Below, in pieces: positions 9,402 to 18,698 of a stretch of DNA of 64,000 nt. The notes under the pieces are model-generated. The model was not told where the DNA came from. It searched no databases and was given only the letters and a program-made list of their open reading frames with translations. Source of the stretch: Thiomicrospira sp. WB1 (lineage in GTDB: Bacteria > Pseudomonadota > Gammaproteobacteria > Thiomicrospirales > Thiomicrospiraceae); the NCBI RefSeq assembly GCF_001507535.1, contig NZ_LQBN01000001.1, forward strand, positions 62,001 through 126,000, read 5' to 3'. The position numbers were made by a program, and so were the translations under genes. The stretch's first letter is position 1. Each line of letters starts with the position of its first letter.

Positions 9402-10156
9402 CCTTCACTCTTGGCGGCTTGCGCATCGCGCTCCGCTTTGCGGCGGGCGATGGCGTCCCAGTCAATGTTGTTGCATTCCAAGCATTCTTCTTTAAAGATC
9501 CCCAGTTTGACCATCAGGGCATGCACTTTGCAGCCGACACAAAAGCCCAGGATCGCTTCCAGCCACATAAACCCAAGACAGACCCAGACCAGCGTCAGTG
9601 GAATCCAATCCGGCATGTAGTTTTCCGTGGTGGGCAAGAGTTTGCTGGCAGAGAGGGTGTTGACCCAGTTGGCGAAGGTGTCCGGGTTGAAGAAAATCAG
9701 ACAGACGATGATGAAGGTCGCACCGATGCTCCAGGCAAACCGTTTGGGTACCAGCGGTTTCCAGTTGGGGGCGTCTTTTTTGGCGAGCAGACTGGCCAGG
9801 TAAATGGTCGGCGACAGACGCGATGTGGTCACAAACAGACCGGCGAGCATTTCAAACAACCCATAAAACAGAACCCAGGTCTGCACTGTGTAGTCGTAGA
9901 CGCGTTGCGTGGCCTGGACTTCGTAGATGGTGTGCCACTCCCAAGTGGTTTCCAGTGTGTCCACGGCGGTGGTGTTTTCCAGCACGCTCCAGCTGGGGCC
10001 GAAGATCACATCGGCCAGCGTGTAGGCCATATAGAGCGGAATCGCGAGCAACATCCCGGCGCGGATTTTGACCGCGTTGTCATTGATGTAGGTGGGGGAT
10101 TCTTTGGGGTCTCGAAACCACTGATTTTTAAACACGTCTTTGAGCACAGACAGCAT
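9398..10156 (-). CDS. DUF4395-like multi-pass membrane protein
   Basis: A 252-residue inner-membrane protein with about four helices. The last helix carries FCVGCK and the soluble tail carries ECLEC, so paired cysteines lie near the membrane surface. This layout fits DUF4395 proteins, which often sit beside redox or sulfur-transfer genes; their biochemistry is not established. A good GGAGATCACC ribosome site precedes the ATG. The upstream 130 bp is AT-rich. Single-gene unit. Confidence 0.75.
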   Translation of the reverse strand: MLSVLKDVFKNQWFRDPKESPTYINDNAVKIRAGMLLAIPLYMAYTLADVIFGPSWSVLENTTAVDTLETTWEWHTIYEVQATQRVYDYTVQTWVLFYGLFEMLAGLFVTTSRLSPTIYLASLLAKKDAPNWKPLVPKRFAWSIGATFIIVCLIFFNPDTFANWVNTLSASKLLPTTENYMPDWIPLTLVWVCLGFMWLEAILGFCVGCKVHALMVKLGIFKEECLECNNIDWDAIARRKAERDAQAAKSEG

Positions 10157-10274
10157 GGTGATCTCCTCTGATCAATTCAGTGCCTGTTAATATAACGGTT
10201 TGCTTATAAAAAAATAAGTGTTTGAAACATCAAACTTTTTGATTGTCAGATTAAATTGTTCTTACGGAATTTTC

Positions 10275-10286
10275 ACCAGGCCTGGT
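10275..10286. repeat. Iterated palindrome copy 4 (intergenic)
   Basis: Perfect ACCAGGCCTGGT 6 bases beyond the stop of the prolyl-hydroxylase-like gene. Confidence 0.95.
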
Positions 10287-10291
10287 GAGTT

Positions 10292-10999
10292 TCAGTGCGC
10301 CGGGTCCACCACGCCGCCGAGGCTGGTGTTGCAGCGAAACCAACCGGCAATGCTGACACGGGGCTGCTGGGTGGGCAGCACTTCGTGCGGAAAATCTTCA
10401 CTCAAAAACACCACCATTTTGCCCATTTCCGGCAGGATACGGGCCAGGGGTTGATCCAGTCTGGCGCTGGCAGGCGGCTCGTTGGCCGCATCGGTCAGAT
10501 CGCTCACGCGCGGCCAGATCACCAGTTCGCCGCCCCATTCGGCCTGCCAATCAGGGTTGAGGTAGATTACGGTCGTCACCATGCGATTGGCTCGGCCTTT
10601 GAAGCTGTCGAGGTGTTTTTTGTAAAAATCGCCTTGTTCATAGCGGGCAAAATGCGCTTCGTATTCAAACAAGCCCAGATAAAACGCCTGATTCAATTGC
10701 GTTTGAATCTGCGCCATCTGTGCCAGAAACTGCGTCTGTGCCAGGCTTTGTCCGTCCAGCCAACGAATTTTGTCGCGTCGGATGTCGGCATTGCGCTGGT
10801 GCACCGTGCCGCGTCCGATTCCCGCCGGTGTCAGCTGATCGGTTTGGGCGTAGCTTTGCGATTCGGCCAGCAGTTGCTGACAAAGTTTGGCTGACAGGGC
10901 CTGGGGCCATTCGTACCAACCCTGGCTGGCAAGGGCATCCAGCATGGCGTCCAGATTGCCGGTTTGAGGAGGAAGGTGGGGAATCCGCTCGGTGGTCAT
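10292..10999 (-). CDS. Prolyl-4-hydroxylase-like 2-oxoglutarate/Fe(II) oxygenase
   Basis: A 235-residue protein with the double-stranded beta-helix fold of the P4H family. The iron ligands are HLD in FYKKHLDSFKG and the distal His in DFPHEVLP, and the 2-oxoglutarate arginine is in PRVSIAGWFR. Bacterial members hydroxylate prolines or other residues, for example in elongation factor Tu, but the substrate here is unknown. The ATG at 10999 is preferred to an in-frame TTG at 11026. Monocistronic, divergent from dps. Confidence 0.88.
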   Translation of the reverse strand: MTTERIPHLPPQTGNLDAMLDALASQGWYEWPQALSAKLCQQLLAESQSYAQTDQLTPAGIGRGTVHQRNADIRRDKIRWLDGQSLAQTQFLAQMAQIQTQLNQAFYLGLFEYEAHFARYEQGDFYKKHLDSFKGRANRMVTTVIYLNPDWQAEWGGELVIWPRVSDLTDAANEPPASARLDQPLARILPEMGKMVVFLSEDFPHEVLPTQQPRVSIAGWFRCNTSLGGVVDPAH

Positions 11000-11207
11000 G
11001 GTGAGGTCTCTTGAAAGGTTGGGCAATCATCCGCATTATAAAAAGTGACGTTGGCCAAACGTGTCGCAATAAAGGAAGGGCTGAGATTATTATCCCCGAA
11101 AATTCGGGTTTTCCCTAGCAAAATCGGACGCGATTGGGTTTGTACAATCTGTATAACTTTGTTAGGGTGAAAAATGAATTCACAATACAACCAGTTAGGA
11201 GGTTTGT

Positions 11208-11675
11208 ATGGATATCAATATCGGTATTGAGCAGAAAGATCGTAAAGCCATTGCACAGGGGTTGTCTCGACTTCTGGCTGATTCGTATATGCTGTTTCTC
11301 AAAACGCATAATTATCATTGGAACGTCACCGGGCCGATGTTTAACTCCCTGCATTTGATGTTTGAAGAGCAGTACACGGAATTGTTTACCGCGGTGGATG
11401 AGATTGCCGAGCGCATTCGTGCGCTGGGTGAGGTGTCGCCTGGTACGTTTGAAGAGTTTTCCAAACTGACCACCATCAAAGAAAACGCGGCGCCCTGTAC
11501 GGCCGAAGACATGATCAAGGATCTGGTCGCGGGTCAGGAAGCGGTGACCAAAACCGCGCGTGAAATTCTGGATGTGGCGGACAACGCCAACGACGAACCC
11601 ACCGTGGATTTACTGACGCAACGCATGCAGCTGCACGAAAAGAATGCCTGGATGCTGCGCAGCTTGGTGAATTAA
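11208..11675 (+). CDS. dps: Dps-family ferritin-like DNA-protection protein
   Basis: A 155-residue Dps protein, a dodecameric ferritin-like shell that oxidises Fe(II) with peroxide and shields DNA in stress or stationary phase. The ferroxidase residues are visible: HNYHWNVTG near residue 34, the following Asp/Glu set in LFTAVDEIAERIRALG. It lacks the lysine-rich N-terminal tail of E. coli Dps, so direct DNA binding is doubtful. A strong AGGAGG precedes the ATG by 7 bases and a clear terminator follows. The 200-bp upstream gap is AT-rich, suiting an oxidative-stress promoter. Confidence 0.95.
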   Translation: MDINIGIEQKDRKAIAQGLSRLLADSYMLFLKTHNYHWNVTGPMFNSLHLMFEEQYTELFTAVDEIAERIRALGEVSPGTFEEFSKLTTIKENAAPCTAEDMIKDLVAGQEAVTKTAREILDVADNANDEPTVDLLTQRMQLHEKNAWMLRSLVN

Positions 11676-11704
11676 GAATGCATTGATGGCTTCTTGATTG
11701 GCTA

Positions 11705-11736
11705 CAAAAAACCCGGCGCTCCTGCCGGGTTTTTTG
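11705..11736 (+). terminator. Rho-independent terminator after dps
   Basis: The stem CCCGGC-GCTCCT-GCCGGG is followed by a T6 tract, with an A6 run on the left, so it may also serve the convergent cynS. Confidence 0.93.
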
Positions 11737-11752
11737 GTTTTAAGGCTTGGGT

Positions 11753-12196
11753 TTACCAGGCTTTGTAAGGCAGGAATTTTCCGTTCATGGTGACCACCAC
11801 GCGATCGCCGGCCGGATTCGGTTCTTTATCAATGTCCATGGTGAAGTCGATCGCACTCATGATGCCATCACCGAATTTTTCATGGATCAGCTCTTTCATG
11901 GTCGGGCCATAAACGCCAACGATTTCGTACAAACGGTAAATCAATGGGTCGGTCGGCACCAGCTTATCCCAACTTTTATGGGGGAAAGTCTGCAGGGCCT
12001 CGGCGACATCGGGTCCCAGCCCCAGAAAGCTCGCGACCTTTTGTGCTGCGGCTTCGTCCAGATGATTCATGCCCAGACAGGCCGAGGTCGTATACACGTC
12101 ACTTAACCCCGCCGCGCTGGCAATCGCTTCCCAGCTGGTGTCTTTTTGAGCTTTGGCCAGGATAATCGCTTCGGTCATCGCAACTTTGTCTAACAT
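11753..12196 (-). CDS. cynS: Cyanate hydratase (cyanase)
   Basis: A 147-residue cyanase converting cyanate plus bicarbonate to ammonia and CO2 (via carbamate), supplying nitrogen and detoxifying cyanate. The N-terminal helical DNA-binding-like domain and the C-terminal catalytic domain are full length. The catalytic Arg and Glu lie in YRLYEIVGVYG and the catalytic Ser in GIMSAIDF. The start at 12196 has AAAGGAGAG upstream; a longer frame to 12292 has no support. A near-perfect sigma54 promoter lies at 12276-12291 and an enhancer-like inverted repeat further upstream is shared with the divergent OsmC operon, so expression probably follows nitrogen status or substrate. Confidence 0.96.
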   Translation of the reverse strand: MLDKVAMTEAIILAKAQKDTSWEAIASAAGLSDVYTTSACLGMNHLDEAAAQKVASFLGLGPDVAEALQTFPHKSWDKLVPTDPLIYRLYEIVGVYGPTMKELIHEKFGDGIMSAIDFTMDIDKEPNPAGDRVVVTMNGKFLPYKAW

Positions 12197-12275
12197 TGGA
12201 ATCTCTCCTTTATGAGCGCCTGGTTTGAGGACCGAGGGCGCTAAATGAATTTGTCTGCATTGACACGACTGTGAT

Positions 12276-12291
12276 TGCAATGGTTGTGCCA
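12276..12291 (-). promoter_or_regulatory. Sigma54 (-24/-12) promoter of cynS
   Basis: Read on the minus strand it is TGGCACAACCATTGCA, matching the RpoN consensus TGGCAC-N5-TTGCA at every defined position. It lies 80 bases upstream of the cynS start codon. Confidence 0.9.
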
Positions 12292-12359
12292 AAAAATTAA
12301 GCCGTTGAAATAAAAGGAATTATTCATTTTTTCATTCGAAAACCGGCCCGTTTTTGTTT

Positions 12360-12408
12360 GTCTTTGTCAACATTGCTTGGGGTTTGTATGACATTGTTAG
12401 ACAAAGAC
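12360..12408. promoter_or_regulatory. Shared enhancer: inverted repeat GTCTTTGTC / GACAAAGAC
   Basis: Left arm GTCTTTGTCAACA (12360-12372) and right arm TGTTAGACAAAGAC (12395-12408) form an inverted repeat. Its centre is about 120 bp from the predicted cynS transcription start and about 130 bp from the OsmC-operon start, the usual distance for a bacterial enhancer-binding-protein site. The likely binder is the sigma54 activator encoded at 15826-17484. This is inferred from position and symmetry. Confidence 0.75.
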
Positions 12409-12487
12409 GAACATCCCCGTCCTTATATTTCATCTACTTTGTTAATAGTTTTATTTAAGTTTATGTTTTTTAAATAACAAATATTTC

Positions 12488-12503
12488 TGGCACCTTCTGC
12501 GCT
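12488..12503 (+). promoter_or_regulatory. Sigma54 (-24/-12) promoter of the OsmC operon
   Basis: TGGCACCTTCTGCGCT keeps the invariant GG and GC separated by ten bases and a perfect TGGCAC box. It lies 67 bases before the OsmC start codon. Confidence 0.75.
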
Positions 12504-12569
12504 ACAAGGCCTTCAGTCTGTTTCGAAAACGGATGCCAATTTTTTTAATGCTGACGCAGGAGAACGAAC

Positions 12570-13112
12570 ATGAGTCAACCAGATGTGTATGTGCCATCTT
12601 GTTTGAGACCGATTGATGAAGACGGTTTGAACAAACTGTCTGAAAACGGCAAAGCCAATCCCAATACGATCAAGACCCTGAAAAGCAAGACCGTGCTCGA
12701 CGGTCAGTTCAAGAATGTGAACTATGTGCGTGACCTGGAACCAGTGGTGGTGGATGAGCCGCCGGGATTATTGGGCGAAGACACAGCCCCAAACCCGTCC
12801 GAGATGGCCTTGCTGTCTCTGGGTTCCTGTCTGTCGGTTGGGGTGCAGGCCAATGCCACCGCTCGCGGTATCACGCTGACCAAACTGGAAATCAGTCTGG
12901 AAGCGGACATCAACATCACAGCGGTCTGGGGAACGGGCGATCTCGACCCGGACAAACACCTGGGTGTGCAAGTGGTTCGTGCTTATTACGACATCGAATC
13001 TCCGGACACGTCTCGCGAAGACCTGGACGATTTGATCAAGCACGCCACCAAATGGTCACCTGTGGCCAACACCTATATGAATAAAGTGGATGTGGAGCCG
13101 TCGCTGGTTTAA
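12570..13112 (+). CDS. OsmC-family protein
   Basis: A 180-residue member of the OsmC/Ohr superfamily. The second cysteine region PSEMALLSLGSCLSVGVQANATARG is typical of the family (here the key part is SLGSCLSVGV). The first Cys position of true peroxide-reducing OsmC/Ohr is not obvious apart from VPSCLRP near the N-terminus. Family members reduce organic peroxides or act on small thiol or sulfane compounds. As the first gene of a sigma54 operon with a flavoprotein and a rubredoxin reductase, it may remove peroxide made by the flavoprotein or handle its product; that is inference. AGGAGA ribosome site is present. Confidence 0.85.
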   Translation: MSQPDVYVPSCLRPIDEDGLNKLSENGKANPNTIKTLKSKTVLDGQFKNVNYVRDLEPVVVDEPPGLLGEDTAPNPSEMALLSLGSCLSVGVQANATARGITLTKLEISLEADINITAVWGTGDLDPDKHLGVQVVRAYYDIESPDTSREDLDDLIKHATKWSPVANTYMNKVDVEPSLV

Positions 13113-13168
13113 ACAGTCGGCTGAAACGGGGCAGTCATTGCCCCGACTGACTGAATCGGAGGGAGAAG

Positions 13169-14251
13169 ATGATTCGTCAAATTGTAGAACAGGATTTAAA
13201 GGCTTTAACCGTCAAGATTGACCATGGGCTTTACACCACCGAGGTGATGAGCAAAATCGGCAAAGCCGGTGGGTTTCGTCATCACATCGCCTCACAGAAT
13301 AATGGCGACATTGATCTGTTCGGCACCATCAAAGACATGGCCACGGTATCCGAAGAATGCATGTCCACGGGCTTTATGATGTGGACACAGGCGGTTTGTA
13401 CCTGGTACATCGAAAACTCGGACAATGATTGGCTCAAGTCGGAGATTCTGCCAAAAATGGTGGACGGCGACTGTTTCGGTGCCACCGCTTTGTCCAACCC
13501 GATGAAATACCTGGCAGGCATTGAGGAGTTGAAACTCTCGGCGACCGAGACGGAGGAAGGCTTCATCATCAATGGCACCTTGCCTTGGGTTTCAAACCTG
13601 GAAGCCGGTTCCAGTAAACACTTTTTCGGGTCAATTTTTTCCGTACACCACAAAGACGGTGAGCGTGACCGTGATGTCATGGCGCTGATCCCCTGTGATC
13701 TGGAAGGCCTGGCGCTCAAGCAAATGGCCGAATTTGTGGGCATGGAAGGCACCGGGACCTATTCGCTGGTGTTTGATAATGCATTCCTGCCCAAAAAGTA
13801 TCTGATGGCGGACCCACTGCTGCCGTATTTGAAGCGCATCAAAGCCGGCTTTATTCTGCTTCAGACCGGGATGGCTGCGGGTGTGATTCAAGGGGCGATC
13901 AACGATATGAACAAGTCGAATCTGACCCTTTCGGAGATCAATGAATACCTGGATGAGCCACCGGAAGATTTGCAGGAAGATCTGGATGACGCGTTGGAAA
14001 TGATTGAAGGCCTGTGTGAGGACCCGTTCAATGCGGACGAAGAATTTCTGCGTTCGGTGCTGGAAGCCCGTCTGTTGGGGGCTGAGATCTGCAAACGCGC
14101 TGCGGACTCGGTGATGCAGCATGCCGGTGCCAAAGGGTATCTGGTGGATGCGGCCGCGCAACGAAAAATGCGTGAAGCCTACTTTGTGATCATTGTGACC
14201 CCATCGATCAAGCATCTGCGTAAAGAACTTTCACGTCTGGAAGCCGCCTAA
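13169..14251 (+). CDS. Acyl-CoA-dehydrogenase-like flavoprotein (possible monooxygenase)
   Basis: A 360-residue protein of the acyl-CoA dehydrogenase fold. FGATALSNPMKYLAG (about 109-123) stands where dehydrogenases bind FAD and substrate, and NGTLPWVSN corresponds to the WITN segment. An acidic insertion of about 45 residues (EPPEDLQEDLDDALEM region, near 270-310) precedes the C-terminal helices, and no clear catalytic glutamate is seen. Many such proteins without acyl-CoA partners are flavin-dependent monooxygenases or desulfurases (DszC/SfnB-like). It lies between OsmC and a rubredoxin reductase fusion, a plausible electron donor, in a sigma54 operon. Substrate unknown; cyanate-yielding oxidation is a hypothesis. 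Confidence 0.8.
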   Translation: MIRQIVEQDLKALTVKIDHGLYTTEVMSKIGKAGGFRHHIASQNNGDIDLFGTIKDMATVSEECMSTGFMMWTQAVCTWYIENSDNDWLKSEILPKMVDGDCFGATALSNPMKYLAGIEELKLSATETEEGFIINGTLPWVSNLEAGSSKHFFGSIFSVHHKDGERDRDVMALIPCDLEGLALKQMAEFVGMEGTGTYSLVFDNAFLPKKYLMADPLLPYLKRIKAGFILLQTGMAAGVIQGAINDMNKSNLTLSEINEYLDEPPEDLQEDLDDALEMIEGLCEDPFNADEEFLRSVLEARLLGAEICKRAADSVMQHAGAKGYLVDAAAQRKMREAYFVIIVTPSIKHLRKELSRLEAA

Positions 14252-14272
14252 GCGGCATCAATGGAGGTGACC

Positions 14273-15649
14273 ATGACTCAACCCTATCAGAAGTATATTT
14301 GTAAAACCTGCGGCCTGATTTATGACGAGGCCGAGGGCGATCCGGATTCCGGTCTGGCGCCGGGCACGCGTTTTGAAGACATTCCGGACGATTGGCAATG
14401 TCCATTGTGTCTGGTGACCAAGTCGGATTTCATTCCGTTGGAAGAGGCGCAGGCCCGTCAGAAACGTGCCACGGGTGAACAGAAGAAGGTGCGCAGTGAC
14501 GCCGATGTCTTGATCATTGGCGCCGGTTATGCCGGCTGGCAGGCCGCAGAGGCCATCCGCGAAGCACAGCCAGAGGCGTCGATCACGATGCTGACCGCCT
14601 GTGACGGGGCGGTTTATCCCAAACCGGCTTTGTCGATGGCGCTGAGTCAGGGACGCGATCCGTCCTCATTGGTGGAAGCCACGGCGCAGGAAAAAGCCGC
14701 GGAACTGGACATGGCGGTCAAAACCCGCACCCGCGTGATGTCGATCAACGCCAAACGCAAGAAAGTGACCACCACCACCGGGAGTTTTCGTTATCAGAAA
14801 TTGATTCTGGCCACGGGTGCGCAAGCCATGAAGCCCTCTTTGGAAGGCGAGGCGGCGGATGCGGTGATGACACTGAACGACCTGGCGGGTTATCGAAAAT
14901 TCCGCGAGGCATTAGCCGATGCCCAGCGTGTGACCGTAATCGGGGGTGGCTTGATTGCGACCGAAATGGCCGAAGACCTGATCAGTCAGGGGTATGGCGT
15001 GCAAATGCTGGTGCGCGGTGCCAACCTGATGAGCCAAATTTTGCCCGAAGCCATTGCGCATACGCTGGCCAATAAGCTGACCGCCAAAGGCGTGGAGATT
15101 GCGTTTCATTCTCAAGCGGAACGGGTTGACCCAATTGATCAGGGTTATCGCATCACGTCCGATCAGGGTGAGCATTTTGACGCCGATCTGGTGCTGGCGG
15201 CCGTGGGCCTCAAGCCCAATCTGGGTTTGGCGAAAAAAGCCAAACTGGACACCGGGCAGGGCATTACCATCAACGCCCACTGTCAGACTTCGGACCCGGA
15301 TGTGTATGCGCTGGGTGATTGCGCCGAGGCCGACGGAGTGATTCAGGCCTTTCTGGAACCGATTCGCCGTCAGGCCAAAGCACTGGCCGATCACATCAGT
15401 CAGGCACAGACCGGGGCGACCTTTGAGGTGCATCCGACCCTGATCAAAACCAAAACCCCAAGTCTGTCGATAATGTTGAGTCCGCCGTTGAAGGCGACGC
15501 ATGGGCACTGGGAGCAGAGTGCGCTGGTGGGCGACAACCAACAGCTCTACTACCGGGATCAGGAAACGGTCACCGGGTTTGCTCTGAGTGGGGAGTTTGT
15601 CAATAAAGCCTCCGAATTGTACAAAACCCTTGTGCATGAAGCGGCCTGA
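14273..15649 (+). CDS. Rubredoxin-rubredoxin reductase fusion
   Basis: A 458-residue fusion. Residues about 5-50 form a rubredoxin with two iron-binding CxxC loops ([13 protein letters not shown] and [10 protein letters not shown]). Residues about 75-455 are a FAD- and NAD(P)H-dependent reductase with [15 protein letters not shown] near 81 and a second dinucleotide fold [15 protein letters not shown] near 223, then YALGDCAE. It would pass electrons from NAD(P)H through FAD to its own rubredoxin and on to an oxygenase, most simply the flavoprotein encoded just upstream. The start at 14273 has GGAGGT five bases before it. A strong terminator follows, so this ends the operon. Confidence 0.92.
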   Translation: MTQPYQKYICKTCGLIYDEAEGDPDSGLAPGTRFEDIPDDWQCPLCLVTKSDFIPLEEAQARQKRATGEQKKVRSDADVLIIGAGYAGWQAAEAIREAQPEASITMLTACDGAVYPKPALSMALSQGRDPSSLVEATAQEKAAELDMAVKTRTRVMSINAKRKKVTTTTGSFRYQKLILATGAQAMKPSLEGEAADAVMTLNDLAGYRKFREALADAQRVTVIGGGLIATEMAEDLISQGYGVQMLVRGANLMSQILPEAIAHTLANKLTAKGVEIAFHSQAERVDPIDQGYRITSDQGEHFDADLVLAAVGLKPNLGLAKKAKLDTGQGITINAHCQTSDPDVYALGDCAEADGVIQAFLEPIRRQAKALADHISQAQTGATFEVHPTLIKTKTPSLSIMLSPPLKATHGHWEQSALVGDNQQLYYRDQETVTGFALSGEFVNKASELYKTLVHEAA

Positions 15650-15700
15650 CCGACAGAGAGGTTGATCCGCCTCTTTAAGCTGATAAACGATGCCTCAGTC

Positions 15701-15744
15701 ACCCCAGTTGACTCAGTCTTGAACTGAGTGACTGGGGTTTTTTT
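15701..15744 (+). terminator. Strong Rho-independent terminator of the OsmC operon
   Basis: A long stem pairs ACCCCAGTTGACTCAGT with ACTGAGTGACTGGGGT, loop near 15720, followed by a T7 tract. Confidence 0.95.
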
Positions 15745-15785
15745 ATGTCTGGCGTCCGGCCAAGGGTGTTTTGAATGCCTTTTTG

Positions 15786-15797
15786 ACCAGGCCTGGT
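15786..15797. repeat. Iterated palindrome copy 5 (intergenic)
   Basis: Perfect ACCAGGCCTGGT between convergent genes. Flanks identical to copy 1 over 30 bases. Confidence 0.95.
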
Positions 15798-15825
15798 CAA
15801 AAAGGCAGGGTCGAGACAGGTGTGT

Positions 15826-17484
15826 TCAGGCAATGCCCAGTTTTTTGAGTCGGTAGTTGAATTGACGCGGGGTCATGTTCAGGCGCAGGGCGGCGCGGGT
15901 TTTATTACCATGAGACAGGGCCAGGGCCTGTTTGAGCTGGTCAACTTCGGCGTCACTGACTCGCCAGTAAGGCCGTTTCTGCTGCGGGTCATCGGCCAGT
16001 GTATGAGGCCCGTACGCCTGGGTTGCATCACTGTCTGTCTGAAAGGACAGCCCTTCGGTGGACGACGGCGATCCGATCTCGGGTTCCGCACGGCGTGATG
16101 GCGGCGCCTGCATTAATTCAATGCCGCTTTCTTCCTGAATGATCTGTTCAATCAGGTTGGCCGAAATCAGACGCCCGTTCTCGGCCAGGAGCACGGCCCG
16201 TTTGATCACGTTTTCCAGCTGACGGATATTGCCCGGCCAGCTGTAGCTTTCCAGAAAGTGGACGGCGGTGGGGTCAAAGATGGCGCTGGCCTGGTATTCC
16301 TGGTTGGCCTGGTTAAGAAAATGCCGCGCCAGCAATCGGATGTCGCCGTCTCGTTGCCGCAAAGGCGGCAACTCAATCGGAAAGACGTTCAAACGGTAGA
16401 ACAGATCGAGTCGAAAGTCCCCGCGGTTGACCGCCTGGTGCAAGTCTTTGTGAGACGCCACAATGATGCGGGTATCCACTTTGATCGGGCGGGTGCTGCC
16501 CACACGCGTCACACTGCGCTCTTCGAGCACGCGCAAGAGTTTGGCCTGAAGACCAAAATCGAGGTCCCCGATTTCATCCAGAAACAGGGTGCCGTGGTTG
16601 GCCAGTTCGATTTTGCCCTGTTTCATTTGCGTCGCGCCGGTGAAAGCCCCTTTTTCATGGCCGAACAGTTCCGATTCCAACAGCTCCTGTGGAATGGCGG
16701 CACAGTTGATCGCAATAAAAGGCGCATCCTGACGATCCGAGGCCAGGTGCAGCATGCGCGAAAAGCGCTCTTTACCGGTGCCGGATTCGCCTTTGAGCAA
16801 GACGGTCACAGGCGTGTGAATCGCTTTTTCCGCTTTGTTGAGGGCCGAGCGCAAGGCCGGGCTGCGACCGATGATGCCGTATTGGCTGCCCTGTGAAATG
16901 GCCTGAGCGCGCAGTTGTTCGTTTTCTTCCTGCAGGACCTGGGTTTGGGCTTTGATCATGGCGTGCACCGCCAGGATTTCACTGATAAACAGAGACATTA
17001 ATTTGAGTATGCCCAGATCCTTGTCAAAGGCGCGTGGTCGGTTGGCCAGGCGATTGACCGCGAGTACGCCCACCACGGCTTTGTTACGGATAATCGGCGT
17101 GGCCAGAAACGCCACGGGTTCCTGCGGCAGGGTGGCTCGGTCGACGGTCCGGAACAGATAGTCGTCCTCCTGGTCAATGTCAGGAATGATCACGGGCGCG
17201 CCGGTGTGCATCACCCGTCCACTGATGCCTTCGCTGATCCCGAACCGGCCCTGGGTAACCTCATCTGGGGTCAGGCCGTAACTGTAAGCGGTATAAAGAA
17301 AGCCGGTGGCGCTTTCCTGCAGAAGCACCCGCCCGCGATTGAGGCCCATCTGACGCGAGATGAGGCTGAGAATGGTGTGAATGGCCTGGTCGGGATCAAA
17401 CGATTTTTCAATCTGTTCGGCGGCGCTTTGGATGACCAGGTATTCGGATTGATTGGCGATGTCCAATGATTCTTGATTTTGCAT
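15826..17484 (-). CDS. Sigma54-dependent activator with GAF sensor (NifA/NorR-like)
   Basis: A 552-residue enhancer-binding protein. The N-terminal GAF-type sensor (about 15-175) replaces a receiver domain, so it probably senses a small molecule rather than phosphorylation. The AAA+ domain (about 205-440) has Walker A GESGTGKE, the sigma54-contacting loop GAFTGA, and [10 protein letters not shown] Fis-type helix-turn-helix closes the protein ([20 protein letters not shown] is in this part). It sits inside the cyanate region, whose four transcription units all show RpoN promoters, so it is the obvious local regulator. Poorly conserved linker around 450-500. Convergent with the OsmC operon. Confidence 0.93.
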   Translation of the reverse strand: MQNQESLDIANQSEYLVIQSAAEQIEKSFDPDQAIHTILSLISRQMGLNRGRVLLQESATGFLYTAYSYGLTPDEVTQGRFGISEGISGRVMHTGAPVIIPDIDQEDDYLFRTVDRATLPQEPVAFLATPIIRNKAVVGVLAVNRLANRPRAFDKDLGILKLMSLFISEILAVHAMIKAQTQVLQEENEQLRAQAISQGSQYGIIGRSPALRSALNKAEKAIHTPVTVLLKGESGTGKERFSRMLHLASDRQDAPFIAINCAAIPQELLESELFGHEKGAFTGATQMKQGKIELANHGTLFLDEIGDLDFGLQAKLLRVLEERSVTRVGSTRPIKVDTRIIVASHKDLHQAVNRGDFRLDLFYRLNVFPIELPPLRQRDGDIRLLARHFLNQANQEYQASAIFDPTAVHFLESYSWPGNIRQLENVIKRAVLLAENGRLISANLIEQIIQEESGIELMQAPPSRRAEPEIGSPSSTEGLSFQTDSDATQAYGPHTLADDPQQKRPYWRVSDAEVDQLKQALALSHGNKTRAALRLNMTPRQFNYRLKKLGIA

Positions 17485-17591
17485 AATGATGGCCTCAGTT
17501 GGCGTATTCGGCGGCGGGTATTTTGTTTTACAATCCCTGTTATGCTGTCAAACTCGGGTCGAAAGGACGGCCCGTTTCAAGGAGTGTTCCG

Positions 17592-17831
17592 ATGCCGATT
17601 GCCTGTTCCCTTTATGATCAAATTGAAATTGCGATCATGCGACAAACCTTGGTTCGGTTGCGGTTTGACGCGGATCAGCCTGATTATTGTGGCCGTTTGC
17701 GTGATGTGTTCGCTCAAAACGGTCAGGAATTTGTGATCACTCAAGCCGGTGATACCCTTTCGCTGCAATCGCTGTCGGCGATAGAACGCATAAACCCCTT
17801 GCCAAGCGAACCTGACAAAGGGTTGGGTTGA
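17592..17831 (+). CDS. Rof-like (Rho-binding antiterminator family) small protein
   Basis: A 79-residue protein beginning PIACSLYDQIEIAI, with a beta-barrel-like pattern ending in DTLSLQSLSAIERI. This follows the plan of Rof/YaeO, which binds Rho and blocks termination. Identity is inferred from the opening PIxCxxYDxxEIA pattern and length. The start at 17592 has AAGGAG eight bases upstream. It diverges from the sigma54 activator and converges with the ABC permease. Whether it acts on this region or globally is unknown. Confidence 0.65.
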   Translation: MPIACSLYDQIEIAIMRQTLVRLRFDADQPDYCGRLRDVFAQNGQEFVITQAGDTLSLQSLSAIERINPLPSEPDKGLG

Positions 17832-17864
17832 GCAAAACAGCGTGAATGAGTTCATGCCGTCATC

Positions 17865-18698
17865 TCATTCCACCCGCCATGAGTAGCGTTTGATCAGCGC
17901 CACCGCTGTCGCATCCAGCAAATAGCCGATGAGCCCGATCACCACCACAATCGCGGCGAGCGTGTCATAATCCAGCGTGTCGCGCGCATCATTGATGGCG
18001 TACCCCAGTCCGGAGGTGACCCCGAGGTATTCCGCAGGTACCAGAACCACCCACGCCACCCCGATGGCCAGACGAATGCCGGCAAAGACATCCTGGGCAA
18101 TCGCGGGCAGGATGACCCGACGCAGCATTTGATAGCCATCGGCGCCCAGGTTTTTGGCGACCTGAAACCAGTTGGGGTCAATCCGTTGCACCCCATGAGC
18201 GGTGCCAAACACGATGGGCCAGACGGTTGCCATCACCAGCAGGAAAATAATCGCCGCATCCCAGGTTTCAAACGCCAGGACCGCAATTGGCATCCAGGCC
18301 AGTGGACTGATCATGCGCAGAAACTGAAACGGCATGTTGGCAATCTGGCGCACCATCAGGAAATAACCCACCAGAATCCCGGTGGGCACGCCGATGACGA
18401 TGCCCCAGAAAAGCCCGATCATGATCCGGTAGAGACTCGAATAAATCGTCTCCCAGATGCTGCCGGTTTCGATCAGATACCACAGTGCCTGAAAGGTCGG
18501 CCCGGGCGCAAAATTGGCAAACGCCTGAGTGTCCGGGTTGCTGGCAATCAACAAACCGCCGATCCACCAGACAAACAGCAGTATGCCCATGCCCAGGGTG
18601 GCATTGGTCAGGTTCTGAAGCCAACCGGGCCAGCGTTGGTAGCCGGCCCACAAACCGCCTATAGACATTGTGGGCCGTGTGGCGGTGACATCACTCAT
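17865..18698 (-). CDS. ABC transporter permease, nitrate/cyanate/taurine type
   Basis: A 277-residue inner-membrane permease of the NitT/TauT family with six or so helices. The EAA coupling loop reads NLGADGYQMLRRVILPAI near residue 185. It forms a transporter with the binding protein (four-base ATGA overlap upstream) and the ATPase gene before that. Neighbouring cyanase suggests an anion such as cyanate, or a precursor of it, but permeases of this type do not reveal substrate by sequence. Last gene of its operon. Confidence 0.9.
   Translation of the reverse strand: MSDVTATRPTMSIGGLWAGYQRWPGWLQNLTNATLGMGILLFVWWIGGLLIASNPDTQAFANFAPGPTFQALWYLIETGSIWETIYSSLYRIMIGLFWGIVIGVPTGILVGYFLMVRQIANMPFQFLRMISPLAWMPIAVLAFETWDAAIIFLLVMATVWPIVFGTAHGVQRIDPNWFQVAKNLGADGYQMLRRVILPAIAQDVFAGIRLAIGVAWVVLVPAEYLGVTSGLGYAINDARDTLDYDTLAAIVVVIGLIGYLLDATAVALIKRYSWRVE

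Noticed and set aside
16270-16320. Cluster of CCTGG repeats in the sigma54 activator gene
   Set aside because: It is explained by coding sequence (Gln/Ala-rich QANQEYQAS) and lacks the palindrome.
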